Source of the DNA: Pterobdella sp. o SKG-2022
Taxonomy: Eukaryota; Annelida; Clitellata; Hirudinida; Piscicolidae
DNA: 64,000 nucleotides
NCBI GenBank assembly: GCA_964035795.1
Contig: OZ038327.1
Span: 2,053,826-2,117,825 of the forward strand
Direction of reading: 5' to 3'
How positions within the stretch are numbered: the stretch's first letter is position 1; each line of letters opens with the position of its first letter. This document shows, one piece after another, positions 1 to 13,996 of this stretch. The notes beneath the pieces were generated by a model. That model worked only from the letters and a program-made list of their open reading frames with translations. It did not search any database and was not told the origin of the DNA. The position numbers and the translations under genes were made by a program.

Positions 1-2503
1 TTGTGTTATTATCATTATTAAGATAGAATTTAAACAATTACACTAATATAATATTATTATAGTGTAAAATGACATAATAGGTAACTTTTCTCCAATGTTA
101 ATGTGTCACTACATGAAAAAATTTAGTATCTTTGGATACTAAAAAGGATATAATATTATTACTTTTTTATATAATAAATATTCTATAATATATATATAAG
201 AACTATTTTTCAATACCTACACTTAATTAAATAATAAAAAATAATATTATTAATCAAATTGATAAAATTAAATAATAATATTATTGTTAGTATTATTAAG
301 ATTTTTATAGCCCAAAATTTATTTAAAAATTTGCTTCAGAGACGTTTAAATGTTTGTGAAAAATTATAAATGAAATTTATTGAGTTTTAAAAAGTTTTAC
401 TCATGTTAATAGACTATGCTGAAACAGTTGTTATTATAAACTTTCAATAATTATATATGTTAAGACTCTAACATCATAGATGAACCAACTTGCCGTTCAA
501 TGTTATTATGTGGTGCATGACAATTGTGCAGCTGTGGTAATTTTACATAAGATTCTATGTTTTGTATTTTATACGTTCACTTCAATACAAAAGTTGAATT
601 ATTTCAATAAAAGTTGTGTATTTGATAATGTAAGTTAGTCTTATGAGAAGCTTTGTGAATTGAAGCAAATTATTTTAACACAAAGAGTAGTTTTATCAAG
701 TGTTTCTTTAACTAGTTCATTAATTAGTTTTGATGATAGACATTCCAGAGTTTAACATATTTCATAATTTTTTTAAAACATATTTTGATTGTTTACCTAC
801 TTGAAATTGGAAAATAAACATATTCTCTTGCTTTGAAAAAAAAAATAATGAATAAATAGTTATGTATGTTGTCATTCAGCATGTTCTCATGTATGCTATC
901 TGACACTATCAGTTACTCTGAACTGGGGTTTAATGGTGTAATATTCTTATTTATTAATTAATATTATTTTTATGTTATTAATATTTTAATATTAATTCTG
1001 AATTAATTTTATATAATTTATTCAATTATTTGGCTATATAAAGTACAATAATATATGTTGTCTTTCAATCTTAATATGTTTTTGATTTAATTAAGAAATA
1101 TTAAATTTTGAAAATATTCACCATTATTTATATTGAGTAAACTTTGTCACATTGTTAGATAATTCGGCACGATATTAGGTTTTGTGTGGAATAAACATCA
1201 TTTTAGTAAATTTTATTCAATAAATAGTGAATTATATACAATGAATTGGGATATTTTATTTGATAAATTGTGCTAAACAATGAATAATAGGCTTTGAAAC
1301 GCAGTAAGAGATAAGAAGACTAACCTTTATTGATTGGTTCTTCAGAATTCCACAGGTGTAATCCGAACTTTTTTTAAACTTAAATTACCTTTTGTGTAAA
1401 TTTTTTCATAAATTAAATAATTTTTTCTTTTTTTTGGTTTTATTAGTTTAAAAATGGCTTCGAATTTGAGACTAAGTCACTTACGCGCTATAATAGGGAT
1501 TAATGGAATAAACAAAAATATAAACCACCAAAAATATTATTTATGATATTATGCATATAAGATAAAATTAATATTCATAAAATAAAATTTAAAAATAATT
1601 ATGAGAAAATACTTAAAACCAAAATATCCAAATATTATATCAAATATGGCCTCAAAACTTTGAGACAGATTCAATAAAGAATCAAAAATCATGAGATGCA
1701 TGTAACAGAGAAAAATCAATAGGATGGGTTGCGATGAGAAACAAAAAAATATCTATAATAATTCTTTTTTTTCTTCTTCAAATAACAAAAATAATTTCTT
1801 AGATGAGAATAAAAATCAATAAAATTATTCGTTAAACGATGATGAAAAAAAATCAAAAAAAACTGTTGGTTTAAAATGATGATCCTTAATCCTTGAATAT
1901 ATTTCAACCATTATTTAAAAATTAAAATTAAATTAACATTCACCGATAATAATTTCTATTTATAATTTAAAAAACCATCTCTTTCAAAATGGAACAGATA
2001 GATCCACCCTCAGTATAGCCGAAGTCATGGCTGATTTTGAACTTCGGCATCTATCCATTTCAACCTCCACTACTACCCACACAAACACACACGCAAACAT
2101 AGAAACACAGACAAACTAAAACATAGAAAAACCAATTAACATAGAAAATAAACTGAAATAACCAATATCAAATCTATATTGCATTAAAGACGCAAGTTGA
2201 ATGATAATAGGTGGAAATGATATATATCCGGTTACGTCATCCCCATAATCAACACCCTCTTTCCTCCAATATTACCATAGTATCTCCCCAATATAACACT
2301 TCTTCCCCCATCTCCAAAGATTCACAATGGAAAAAAGCCCCAACCCCTCCTTCCCCATCGTTAAATAATTCGACATAGGAAAATCCTCCAAGCACCTCCT
2401 CTTCGATTAGAATTCACCATTCAAATATCCCCCAAACCTCACTCCCCCATTCCAAAAAATTCACCATGCAAATATCCCCCCAAACCTCACTCCCCCATCG
2501 CCA
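1..2503. other. AT-rich non-coding spacer
   Basis: I see no convincing exon, RNA gene or intact mobile element here. The first 2 kb is very AT-rich with short homopolymer runs. The last 500 bases hold C-rich, CCCCCA-type low-complexity sequence that leads into the end of the Cab45 gene and could be its 3' untranslated or downstream region. The longest open frame (1716-1907, minus) is Lys/Asn/Phe-rich translation of AT-rich sequence and has no recognisable domain. Confidence 0.6.
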
Positions 2504-3324
2504 TCAAAATTCATCATGAAAGTTATCATTGACTGCCACCATTTTGCTGCCCAGTATCAGCTCCGAGTTCCTCAGCACTTCGCTTAAGGAGAGTCTGTTG
2601 GATGGTGAGTACTAAAAGTAATAAAAATAATAAAAACAATAAAAATGAAAAAAGAATAATAAAAATAATATGTATAATAGAAAATAATACCAACAAAGGC
2701 AATAAAAAAACTATTATTTTTAATAAATTTCGGTGATTATTACTGTGAGTAAACTTATAATTATTCTTACTTTTATTTTTATTATTGTTATTACTGTTAT
2801 TTTTATTATTATTATTATTGTTATTACTGTTATAATTATTATTATTCTTAATGTACTTCTTATCTCGATCCTCGTCGGCCAGCATCAGCAGGTTCTCAGC
2901 CTCGATCCTCATCCTGTTGACGTTGCGAGGGTCGACGTATTTCTGGGAGCAATAATAATAATAATAATAAAAATAACAAAAGTAATAATAATAATAAAAA
3001 AGTCATTAATTTTATTATTTTTCCTATTTTTATTATCATTATCATTATTATTAATAAGCCACCTTGAGCTCCGTCACATCGACCTTGCCACTCCGATCCA
3101 CATCTATAAAGTCCCTAAACTCCAACCTCCTTTCCCCTACCGACTGTTTATAATAATAATAATAATTATTATTATTATTAATACTATTACTACTACTACT
3201 ATTCCTACTAATACTGTTTTTTTATTATTACCATTAGTAGTTCTAATATTATTATTATTATTCATAATAGTGGTGTCATTTTTTATAACCTCCAGGTCTT
3301 CATCTTCTTCTAGTCTGTGAAATC

Positions 3325-3365
<41 letters not shown>

Positions 3366-3559
3366 TAACAATAATAAACATCATCATCATCATCATCATC
3401 ATCATCATTATCCTACCTTCTTGGCTCAACAAATTCATCTTCAGTTATTTTTCCGTCTTCATCGCTGTCTGAATGATAATAATAAAAATGGTAATTGTAA
3501 TAATAGAAATAATAAGTATAATAATAGAAATAATGATAATAATGGTGATACTAATATTA

Positions 3560-3593
<34 letters not shown>

Positions 3594-5886
3594 GAGTAAT
3601 AATCATAACTCACCGAATTCCTTGAGCATATTGATGGCCACTTTGTGAATCATTTCGGAGTTTTGTTCGGGATGCCGAAAATTCATAAATTCACGTTTAC
3701 TCAAGCCATTGTCGTCATCTTGCGCGTCGCCATTTTGTTCACCTGTACCCAGTAAATTTTTCCAATCCTTCGCTTCTTCCCAGCGGAATTTGTACTTGAT
3801 CAGCTTCTCCTTGTCTGTTAGAAAACGGTGTTAGATTGGGGCAAAGAGGGGTATGATAGTAGCCTTTTATTATTATAATTATTTTTAGTATTTTTTTACT
3901 ATTATTATTATCGTTATTTTTATTATTAATATTAATAGTACTAATATTACTCGTTCAGCTTCAATGGCAATAAAAAAAAATAAAAACCCAATAACAATAA
4001 AAATAAAAAAAAACTAAATAATAATAATAATATAAATAAAATCAATAAAAAAAACCCACCCTGTGGTTTAAGCACATCGCCCCCCAAAACACCCTGGTCA
4101 TTCTTGATCAACTTGATGGCCCTATCCTTGTCCTCTGCCCTGGCCAGTATAAAGTGCAGACTCCATTCACTCCATGTTATACGACCTGGTGGTGTGGAAG
4201 TATTGGTCCGATGGTGGTGGGATGGATGGTCGAGGTGGGATAGTGTGGGGTGTGAAGGTGGTTTGATGAGAGGATGGGGGAATGAGTGAGTGATGATGTG
4301 GTTGGTGGGGTGTGTGAGGTAGTCAGTGGTGGTGGGTGCCGGTGGGAAGTGGGTGGTTGGTATGGAGTTGATGATGGTTTGAGAAAAAAGAAAAAAGTGA
4401 AAAATCACCCATTACCCACCATCTTTATTGATATCAAGGTGCTTAAATATCTCATCATTTTCCTCCTCCATATTTTCCAAATGTGTGTCAAGCTGTTGCT
4501 TCATCCAATTAAACAGCTCCCCTGTGTTTAAGAAGCCATCTTTGTTTCTGTCTGCCCTATGGAGAAGAAGGAGGAAGAATGGTGGTGGGTGGGTGGAAAG
4601 AAGGAGGTTGTGAATCATGACATTAATATGAAGAATATCAACGCAGGGTTAGTTGTAGTTAGTGGGAGAGAAAAAAAGATTATTATTATTATTATAAAAA
4701 AAACAACACCAATAATACTAATAACAACAACCATAGACATAACAATAGAAATAAAATTAATAATAATAATAATAATAACTTTTTGAAGATGTTTTTAAGG
4801 ACCTCATCAGGGTCCTGGGCAGTTTCATCATCAAACTCTTTGTGATGGTCTGTTGTTATGTTTATTATTATTATTGTTATTACTAATAATTTTTTTTATT
4901 ATTATTATATTCATAATTATCGTTTAAAAAAATATTATATCATTAATATTGTATTATATTATAATTCATATCCCTAAAATATTACTGTTATCTCAATTTC
5001 TACTGAAAGATTATTTTTATGATTACTTTCATTATGATTATTATTATTATTATTATTATTATAAATACATCATGATCATCATTATCACCATTGTCATGGT
5101 GAGCCATTAGTATTTCCTTTTTGAAATCCTTGTTCAAATGGCCATCCTTCTCTATGGGTAAGCCATCTATGTGGTCGGGTGGCTGGATTTTCTAGAAGGG
5201 TGTGGGTGGTGAAGCATGGTGGTGATGAGGTGTTCAAAAGATGGTGGAATTCAGATTTTCTGGTAAGGTATTAGATACTAAAATTGCTGGTGAAGGTTTC
5301 TGGCTATGTTTTATGGGTGAAAATAGGATGGTAGATATTTTTATTAAAATACCAAATGAATTAATGAATAAATGGGAAACTACTATGAATATATGGGTAA
5401 CACTAACTTCAACATTAAAAATCTTGAAACTGTTTAGCTGATTGGATAAGATGTTTGTATCCTTGTTCTGTGTTTCGAATCGGTATAGATATGTGTTAAT
5501 GATTTTATAGTTTATAAAAGAATTTGTATAAAAATAGAGTTGTAATTTAGTTTTTTTGTATGTTTTTTGATTTTTCTGATGATCAATTTATTTAGTTAAT
5601 CATCTTAATATTCTTCTAATGGTGAAAAATACATTCAAAAATCATTGGGACATTTTTAAACTCGATTTGATGTATTTGTTCATTTGTTCAAAATTTTTGT
5701 GTAAGAATTTAAGCTCATTTTTTTAGTTTCATATTTCTATTTACTAACCCATTTCAAATTAATTTCTGGAAGTGTTTCTTTGTCCTTATGTTGTCCTGTG
5801 GAAGAAGTTGTCGTCTGAGATTCTGTTTCTAGAGGAAGACTTTGTGCAAATGTAAATAAAATGCTTATAAATAATAAAATTTTCAT
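2504..5886 (-). CDS. SDF4: 45 kDa calcium-binding protein (Cab45/SDF4), CREC family
   Basis: Eleven exons on the minus strand join in phase: 5886-5749, 5191-5089, 4849-4780, 4556-4420, 4185-4060, 3814-3614, 3468-3417, 3323-3290, 3143-3063, 2942-2857, 2594-2504, giving about 372 residues (human Cab45 has 362). The start is the Met of MKILLFISILFTFAQSLP, a clear signal peptide, 20 codons inside the longest frame. The PPDHIDGLPIEKDGHLNKDF stretch is the CREC-family N-terminal signature. At least five EF-hand loops are readable: DRNKDGFLNTGE, DINKDGRITWSE, DSDEDGKITEDE, DVDRSGKVDVTE and DEDRDKKLSLSE. The C-terminus is HDEF, like the HEEF end of vertebrate Cab45 and unlike the HDEL of reticulocalbins. 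The family is a soluble Golgi-lumen Ca2+ binder that helps sort secretory cargo. The gene lies head-to-head with the innexin, 448 bp apart. The 34-nt exon at 3290-3323 is the least certain. Confidence 0.93.
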
Positions 5887-6334
5887 TTTAAAAAATTTTA
5901 TTTCTTTAGCATGAAGTTTATGCGTGAGTTTTATGTTTTTACACAAATATCAGTTATAAAAGATGCATGTTTGTTTTAAAACCAAGTACAACGAAACAAA
6001 ATTTTAAAAGTTGAACAGTTAAAAAAATATTATGTTTTGAAATAATAATTTAAAATAAGAAAATGAACATTTATCTGTGTATAAAAAAAGCAAAGTTTCA
6101 TTTACTTTTAAACCCAGCTGTAGAGTTTTTAGTTAAAATTATGCCTGAATTAACAGCGTTTTTTTTTGACACTCACAAACTAATTTTATCAAAATAAACT
6201 AGATAATATCAAATAAATTTTTGAAAAAAAATAATCATGAAAAATATATGTCTAAAATATCAAAAAACGCCTACCTATCAAAAACTTTTCGAATCGGCAC
6301 TATTTAAATAATTTTAAAAGTGAGTAAAATAAAT
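5887..6334. promoter_or_regulatory. Shared divergent promoter region, Cab45/innexin
   Basis: Only 448 bp separates the start codon of Cab45 (minus) from that of the innexin (plus), so both promoters and 5' UTRs must lie here unless non-coding first exons exist further out. The sequence is AT-rich and I see no clear TATA box or CpG-rich core. The role is inferred from gene arrangement only. Confidence 0.5.
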
Positions 6335-7996
6335 ATGGATCGTTTGTTTTTACTGCTTCGAGAAAACAAAGATTCTTACATCGGGGGAGCGGACAGTTTC
6401 ACTGATCGAATTAGCAATCAATATACAGTATCTATTTTAGGTAAGTTTTTTTTTCAAAAACTAGATAAATATATACCATAACTAATTAAGAAATTAATAT
6501 ATAAAGTTTTTTTTCCAACTTATTTTTTAAAATTCACTTACTTCCACCACACTGAAGTTTGAAAATTCCCCAACTAAAATCATATTTGACCAATTTGATG
6601 CTACTTCTCATTTCATCATCACATTTTTCATGACAACAATAGTATTTGAATAACTCAAAAATATTTCAATAATAATTATCTTAAAAATAGCAATAAGAGT
6701 TTTCTGTATCCTACCAAATATCCTTTCAACTATTTTTTAGTATTAAACCACCAACACTCCTTTACTAATAAATTCCAATAACCTTTTCAAACCGTTTTTT
6801 CCCCAATTTCCAGCGATGTTCGCCATCATGACCACAACAAGACAGTTTGTTAGTGAGCCTATTGCATGCTGGTGCCCTGTGTCTTTCTCCAAGGACCAAG
6901 TTGATTATGTCAACAAGGTGGGTGGAAGGGGTTTTATTTTTTTCATTATTCTACATATTTTATTTTTTGTTATTGATATTATTATCATTATTATTACTAT
7001 TATTATCATTATTATTACTATTATTATCATTATTATTGCTAATATAATTATTTTTTTAATTTTATTCTATAATTTTTATTCTATTGCTATTAATAATATT
7101 ATTCTTTTTATTAAAGGTATGTTGGACCACCAGTACATACTACTTGCCAGACTCTGTAAGAGAAATCCCATTGGAGGGGGAACCCATCAATCGAGTTGGT
7201 AGCTCTTCACCTTTTTGTTTCTTTCATTCAATTCGCATTTCACTTTTCTTCTTTCCTATGATATTTCTGCTTTTTCACCACCAAAATTTCTCAAAAATCC
7301 ACACATACTATGTCTCATCTTTCTAGAACCCACTCTCCTTTTCAATATAATGCCCTTGTTTCCCATAACCCCGTTTTCTACATCTTTTTCAAAATTTTCA
7401 CATTTCTCCCAAAAAAGTTTACATCTTCTTTAAAATACCCTAAACCTACCTCCAAAAGATCCTAACTCTTCCTCAAATACCCTCCATTTCCCCCAAACCT
7501 CCCACACCTATTCAAAACCCTCATACTTCCCCAAAATTTTCTAATCTTCCTTCAAAATTTTCTAAATTTCTCAATAACCTCCACCCCACCCTCCCACCAG
7601 GTAAGCTATTACCAATGGATACCACTAATGGCCATAGGACAAGCCGCCATGTTTTATATTCCCAGAATACTGTGGAATCTACTCAATAAGAATAGCGGTT
7701 GGTGCTTCATAATAATAATAATAATAATAATAACAACCTATTTTTGATTTTTTCATCGTTTTTATTGTTGATTTTTTATTTTTATTGTTGATTTTTTTAA
7801 TAATATTTTTCTAAATTTTTATTATTTTATTTTTTTATTATTATTATTATTCAGTATTAGTAGTAGTTTTTCCATCACTCTTTCATCATCTATATTATTA
7901 TTATTATTATTTTTAATTTTATCTTCCATTCCAGAATCATCTATAGCTATGTTGAAAAGCCTCTGTTCCATGCATTGAAATATTAAACATTTATTA

Positions 7997-8027
<31 letters not shown>

Positions 8028-8190
8028 CATCGTTATTATTTTTGTTAATATTATTATTATTGTTATTATCCTTATTATTACTATTTTATCATTATTTTTG
8101 TGATTATTATCAGGCATAGCAGTGAATACGATAACAGACGCCGCAATGGAAAGGCAAAAAAGAGCTGAACAGGTGGGCAATTATTATTTC

Positions 8191-8234
<44 letters not shown>

Positions 8235-10921
8235 GACCTCGGCTGAGAAGACCATGGAATTCATGACTAAAACCCTAGGAAAGTTCTTGAAGGAATTGTC
8301 TTGGGATTGTGCCCAGAGGTAGGATGAGTGGATGGGCGGGTAAATAGATGGGTGCTTAGATGGATGGCTGGGTAGATGGATGAATGGATGGATGAGTGAG
8401 TGATTGGTGGATGCATCAATGGATGGGTGAATGTTTGGTTGGAGAAATATATTGACGAGTAGGTGGGTGAATGAGTAAGTATAGAGATGAATAAGTGGTT
8501 GTTGAGTATAGATAGATAGATAGATAGATAGTTAGATAGATAAATAGATAGATGAATAGATAGATAGATAACCCTCACAGACCCTCAGCAGGCGAAGAGA
8601 GTTTGAGAGGATGTTGTAAAAGATGCACAAGTCTTTCCTGTCTCTGCAACGCCGGTCATCATTATTATTGTTGTTTTTATCATTATCATTTTTTATGTTA
8701 ATTTTGTTATAATTATCGTTGTTATTGTTATTTTTAATACTCTTTCGTTTTTCTTTTTTTTCCATCTTGTTATTATTGTTTTTAATTATTATTTTTATTA
8801 TTATTCTCAGGCCTATACAGACACATCCGAATAATCTTTTATGGCAATTACCTCACGTGTCTGTACATCATTATCAAGATCACCTACCTCGCTAATGTTG
8901 TCATTCAGGTTTTATTATTTTTTATTCTTTTATTATTGTGGTTATCATTAATGATTATAATAATAATTATTATTATTATTATTAATTGTAATAGTATTTT
9001 TCCTCTTCTTTCTTTTTTCTCGTTCTATTTTTCTTCCTTCTTTTCCTCCTTCTATTCTTCTTCCTCCTCCTCCTCCTCCTCCTCATCCTCCTCCTCCTCC
9101 TCCTCCTCCTCCTCCTCCTCCTCCTCCTCCTCCTCCTCCTCCTCCCCTCCTTCTCCTCCTCCTCCTTCTCCTCTTCCTCCTCTCCTCCTCTTCCTCTTCC
9201 TCCTCTTCCTTTTCCTCCTCTTCCTCCTCCTCCTCCTCCTCCTCCTCCTACTCCTCCTACTCCTCCTACTCCTCCTCCTACTCCTCCTCATCCTCCTCCT
9301 CCTTCTCCTCCTCCTCCTCCTCCTCCTCCTCCTTCTCCTCCTCCTCCTCCTCCTCCTCCTCCTCCTCCTCCTCCTCCTCCTCCTCCACCTCCTCCTCCAC
9401 CTCCACCTCCTCCTCCTCCTCTTCCTTCTTTTCTTCCCATTTCCTCCATCCAGATAGTTCTATTGAACAGCTTTCTGAAGACCAACTACAGCTTATACGG
9501 TCTGGAGACTATATCAAAAATGTTGAGGGGCGACGATTGGACCACTTCCGAGCGCTTTCCTCGCATCGCCATGTGCAACTTCCACGTCAGAGCTATGGGG
9601 GAAAATCTGCATCGGTAAGTGGTGGAGGGAAGTGGGTGGATGGAAGTTAGCTTACAATAGGAGGATAATGGTGATGGGTGGAATTTGGGTATATATCAGG
9701 GGGAAGATTGTTGATATCTAGTAAGAGAAAGAGGTGTGGGGAAGAGGGTGGTGGTGTGAGGAAGGAGGTGTTGGTGTGGGGAAGGGGGTATTGATGAAAG
9801 TGGTATGGTGGGTGTACTTTGGTTGGGTAGTGATTGATGAGAAGAGAATATGATTTGACGAGATGAGGAAAGAAATTGTGGGTGAAAATGGCGATTTGCT
9901 AGGGTGATGGAAGGAAGATAGGGCTTGTGGTGATGATAATGGTTTGGGAGGAAAGAGTAGAGGGGGAGAAAAACGGAAAGAGTGGGTAAAAAAAGGGGAA
10001 TGATATAAAAGAAATAATTGTGTTTCTAGAATATAAAGGTAGATTTAGTGCTATTTTTTGATGGTAGGATTTATGTGAAAAAAATTATCTCACGTGAAAA
10101 ATGCAAAAATATGCCGAAGAATAATTAATCAATTGTGAATCGTGCAAACAATACTGCTAGCAATTGAAATAATAATAATAGTAATAATAATAAAATAATG
10201 GAAATAATAATAAAATTACGGCTTGCTATTTAAATAAAAATAAAAGCAATAATAATATTAATAATAAGAATAAAAAAGCAATAATAATATTAATAATGAG
10301 AATAAAAAAGCTTTTATATAATTAATTAATTCAACGTAAAAAAAACAATGGTATATTTAAAAACAGTAATAATATCAATATAAAAATATCAATTATAAAA
10401 ATAATAATAGAATATTAATCAAAATAATAATAAGGCTAAGAAACAAGTAAAAATATGTAAAAGCATGTGATTTTTCAACACAGCCATTCATCTGTTATTT
10501 GAAGTAAGTATAATACAATTAACAGTTAGGGATAATAATAATAATAATAATAATAATATAAAATCATAAAAATAATAAAAGTTAAAAAAGCATAAAATTC
10601 AATCATGATGATAAAAATCCCCATTATCATAATAGAAAGAATGAAAACAATAATTAAAAAAAAAGTTATAAAAAAAATTTGAATTATAAGAATAATAACA
10701 AAAATAATGAAAGTAATGGTCGAAATAATAAAAATAATAAGAATAATGGCAGACTTATACTTCGGCGTGTTAGTTCCAAATAGGAACAATAAATTAGTTC
10801 GGGTTACAATAATAATGACAATCATAATCTATTTTTATTTTTTTTTTATATCGTTTTATCACAAGCTCTTATTTAACTTATAAAAATACAAAAACGCATA
10901 CACACACATTCACACAAAACA

Positions 10922-10973
<52 letters not shown>

Positions 10974-12967
10974 CAACTCAAGAAAATCTCACAAACAAAA
11001 ATTTTTTCCTCCGTTCCTTCTTTATCAAATCCATAACAACACACGAAAAACACACTTATACATACATGCATACAAAAAAACAACACTTTCCCACACACAG
11101 GCACACACACACAAACATACAAAAAAAAACACATACACACATACAAATACACAAAAACAAAATACAAACAAACAAAAACACACACAGACACACACACACA
11201 CACACACACACACACTTCCTTGAAGGAAAAAAAAACACAAAAGCCAACTCAAAACGATTAGACTTCATCAAAATAGATAGCTCTACATCAAAAGAGCGTT
11301 ATCTAACGTTTAATCTTGTTCCCAATTCTATCCCTTTATTTCTAATCATTAGTTTTTTTATATTATTTTGTTTTAATTTTTTGTTTTATATTCCACCTTG
11401 CCATCTTCACACCACGTGACCTCTCTACAACACCATTTTTCTAGAACACACAAACTCCTTCTACACCACACTGTACAACCTCCACTATTCTATCTCACCA
11501 TACCATACCACTTATCCACTACTCCACATTCCACCACACCACACTACACCCCCCACACCACACTACACCCTCCACACCACACTACACCCCCCACACCACA
11601 CTACACCCCCCACACCACACTACACTCTCCCACACCACACTCCACCCCACCACACCACAGTCATTCGGTACAGTGCTCCATCCCAATAAACCTCCTTCAC
11701 GAAATTTTTTACATCTTCTTGTGGTTTTGGCTCATCTTCGTCTTCATCGTCACTTTCGTTTCTCTTCTTGGTTGGATCATTTTAAGGTGGGTTGCTTGGA
11801 GGAATGATTTTTTTTCACTTATCCATCCATCCGATCTTGTTATACCATCTATTTCTTTCACATTCATTCATCAAATTCTTTACTCATTTTTCTACCCACT
11901 CAATCTTCTATTCACCCAATCCATTTATCAATCACCCCTTACCACACCAACCCTCCACCCTCTTCCACCACAACCATCAACCATCTTTTACCACGCCACC
12001 CACTACCTACCCTTTTCACCAACTTTTTACTCATTCAACCGTTCCTTCCTTCATCACCACACCACTCACTCATCCACTCCCCCATCCTGCCACACCAGCT
12101 TCCCAGAAAGGGCCAGGGTGACATATATCCGCAACAAAGTATACGCAGACGGCAAGTTGAGGAGGAACCCCGACAGGGAGACAGAGGATATCTTCAATGA
12201 GTTTGCCATCAAGTACCTCAAGAGAGATGGATGCTTCATCGCCAGATTGGTGGCTAAGAACACCAGCACTATTGTTGCAGCGGATTTGTTGGGGGGCTTG
12301 TGGAAGGATTATTATAAAAAAACTCAAATATTCAGATACCAAATGAGGGAGGGTTCAGCCCCCGTCGAAGGCTCCAAGAAGTTATTTCGGCCGGAAAGTC
12401 TTCTAAGGTTGAGGTCGTATGGGGGGAGAGATTATAAAGAGAAAGGAGAGGCGTTTGAAGTGCCTTTGATTGACAAGCGGGCTCCACCCTTCGCCCCGCC
12501 TTTCGACCTGTCTCCGCCTCCAGCCACCATAACCGAATCTCTATATAACAAGGGGAGTGTGAAAAGTGGGGGGAGCAAAAAAGGCAGGGCTTCCAAGGTG
12601 GCCCTCGATGACGTAGATGGGGAGGAGGGGACGAGTAGTCATCACACCTTACCTCTAAACCCTGATAACAATAATAATAATAGTGATAATAACAACAATA
12701 CAGATATTAGCGATAATAATAATAACAGAATAATAAAAAGCGCCAAAGAAAAGAAACGGAAAAGCATTCCTAGGCCTTCAATTAAGCCCCCTCTGCCCCG
12801 GAAGCCATTGTTGGCAGCCCTCGTAGACCATGATGATGGTGGTGATGTTGATGATAATGTTTTGGATGACGATGGCAGGAAAGATGATGGTTTCATTAAT
12901 AGCCGAAAAAATTCTTTGGCTGCTAGGAGGTTAAAGAAAAGAAATGAAAAAAATCAAAATAACGATG

Positions 12968-13006
<39 letters not shown>

Positions 13007-13197
13007 GTAATAATAATGATACTATTATAGATCTACTTGATTGCGAGGCTAAAGAGTTTTACAGAAGTAGCCATAAAAAAAATAATGAAAATATTAATGA
13101 GGAAAAAGAGGAAGAGGAGGAGGAGGAGGAGGAGGAAGATGATTCTTATAATAGAAGGAGCACAAAGAGGTTGTATGAGAATAATAAAAAGTGGTGA
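6335..13197 (+). CDS. Innexin gap-junction/hemichannel subunit with long low-complexity C-terminal tail
   Basis: Twelve exons join in phase: 6335-6440, 6814-6917, 7117-7194, 7601-7697, 7935-7964, 8114-8172, 8236-8318, 8581-8654, 8811-8908, 9454-9614, 11661-11786, 12099-13197, about 704 residues. Innexin hallmarks in order: DSFTDRISNQYTVSIL and a first membrane helix; loop 1 with PIACWCP and VCWTTSTYYLP; YYQWIPLMAIGQAAMFYIPR as helix 2; a third helix (TCLYIIIKITYLANVVIQ); loop 2 with MCNFHVR and HSVQCSIPINLLHE; and helix 4 (FLWFWLIFVFIVTFVSLLGW). Six subunits per cell form an intercellular channel. The cytosolic tail of about 340 residues is unusually long and holds Asn-rich (12665-12730, 12965-13020) and Glu-rich (13099-13140) tracts encoded by AAT and GAG repeats. 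The 30-nt exon at 7935 and the exon at 8581 are supported by phase more than by similarity. The paralogue cannot be assigned. Confidence 0.9.
9059..9424. repeat. Imperfect (CTC)n tract filling innexin intron 9
   Basis: About 365 bp of CTC/CTT triplets, interrupted by TAC, CAT and CAC variants, runs almost to the 3' splice site at 9453. On the plus strand it is a pure pyrimidine tract next to an acceptor. Reading frames here give only poly-Ser, poly-Leu, poly-Arg or poly-Gly and are not genes. Confidence 0.95.
9615..11660 (+). other. Innexin intron 10 with CA repeats
   Basis: This is the longest intron of the innexin gene. It contains AAT-rich sequence, a (CA)n array at 10923-10971, more CA-rich sequence to about 11215, and a CACACCACACTACACC-type tandem repeat at 11520-11655 that runs into the acceptor at 11660. 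I see no gene inside it. Confidence 0.7.
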
Positions 13198-13772
13198 TGA
13201 TAATGATAGCCAAATAATAATAATAATGAGAATAAAAATAAGAATAATAAGGATAATAAATGATAATAAAATTAATAATTAAAATTAATAAATAATGATA
13301 AAACTAATAAATAGTAATAAAAATGATATAAAATAAAAAACAATAATTTTCGATAATATAAAGTGAATCCTAGCCCCATGAAGACTCCGATGGAAATGAT
13401 TTTAATACAAATAAAGCAATATAAAACACCTTCAAGTCTACACTTTGAAAAAGATAGAAAAAAAAGAATTTTTTAACGAACTAAAACAAGCGTAGTAGTT
13501 TGGAAAAGCGGAAGTAGATTAAATTCAAAATGGCGGTCTAATACTTGAAATTTTCATCTAGCGATCTTCATAAATGGATTTGTAAACCGGTTGAAAATTA
13601 ATACGGAATAATTTCTCAAATTGATTTATTTTGTGTTAAATTTATTCATTATCTCATATTATGTTTTTGATTTTTTTTATCATTTTAAAATTATGACGAC
13701 TTATTCGCTTTGAAAATATGAAACTGTTTATACTAATCAATTCTTTTCACTTATAAACAAACTGCTGTTAAG

Positions 13773-13807
<35 letters not shown>

Positions 13808-13857
13808 TTTAGAATGTATATAATACTCATTTTTAAAAATTTAAATTAGTCATTTTT

Positions 13858-13996
13858 CTCCTCCTCCTCCTCCTCCTCCTCCTCCTCCTCCTCCTCCTCC
13901 TCCTCCTCCTCCTCCTCCTCCTCCTCCTCCTCCTCCTCCTCCTCCTCCTCCTCCTCCTCCTCCTCCTCCTCCTCCTCCTCCTCCTCCTCCTCCTCC
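13858..13996. repeat. (CTC)n microsatellite
   Basis: About 46 near-perfect CTC triplets stand alone in intergenic DNA. This is a homopurine/homopyrimidine tract. Confidence 0.97.

Noticed and set aside
8936..9485. Long poly-Ser/Leu and poly-Gly/Arg/Glu reading frames
   Set aside because: They are translations of the CTC tract in an innexin intron.
11398..12098. N-terminal part of the 599-residue open frame
   Set aside because: It reads through an intron, exon 11 in the wrong context and another intron; only 12099-13197 is coding in that frame. The conserved innexin helix 4 lies in 11661-11786 with defined splice sites.
6335..13197. First impression of a bestrophin-type channel
   Set aside because: The YYQW motif, paired loop cysteines and VQCSIPINLLHE motif are innexin features; no bestrophin motif is present.
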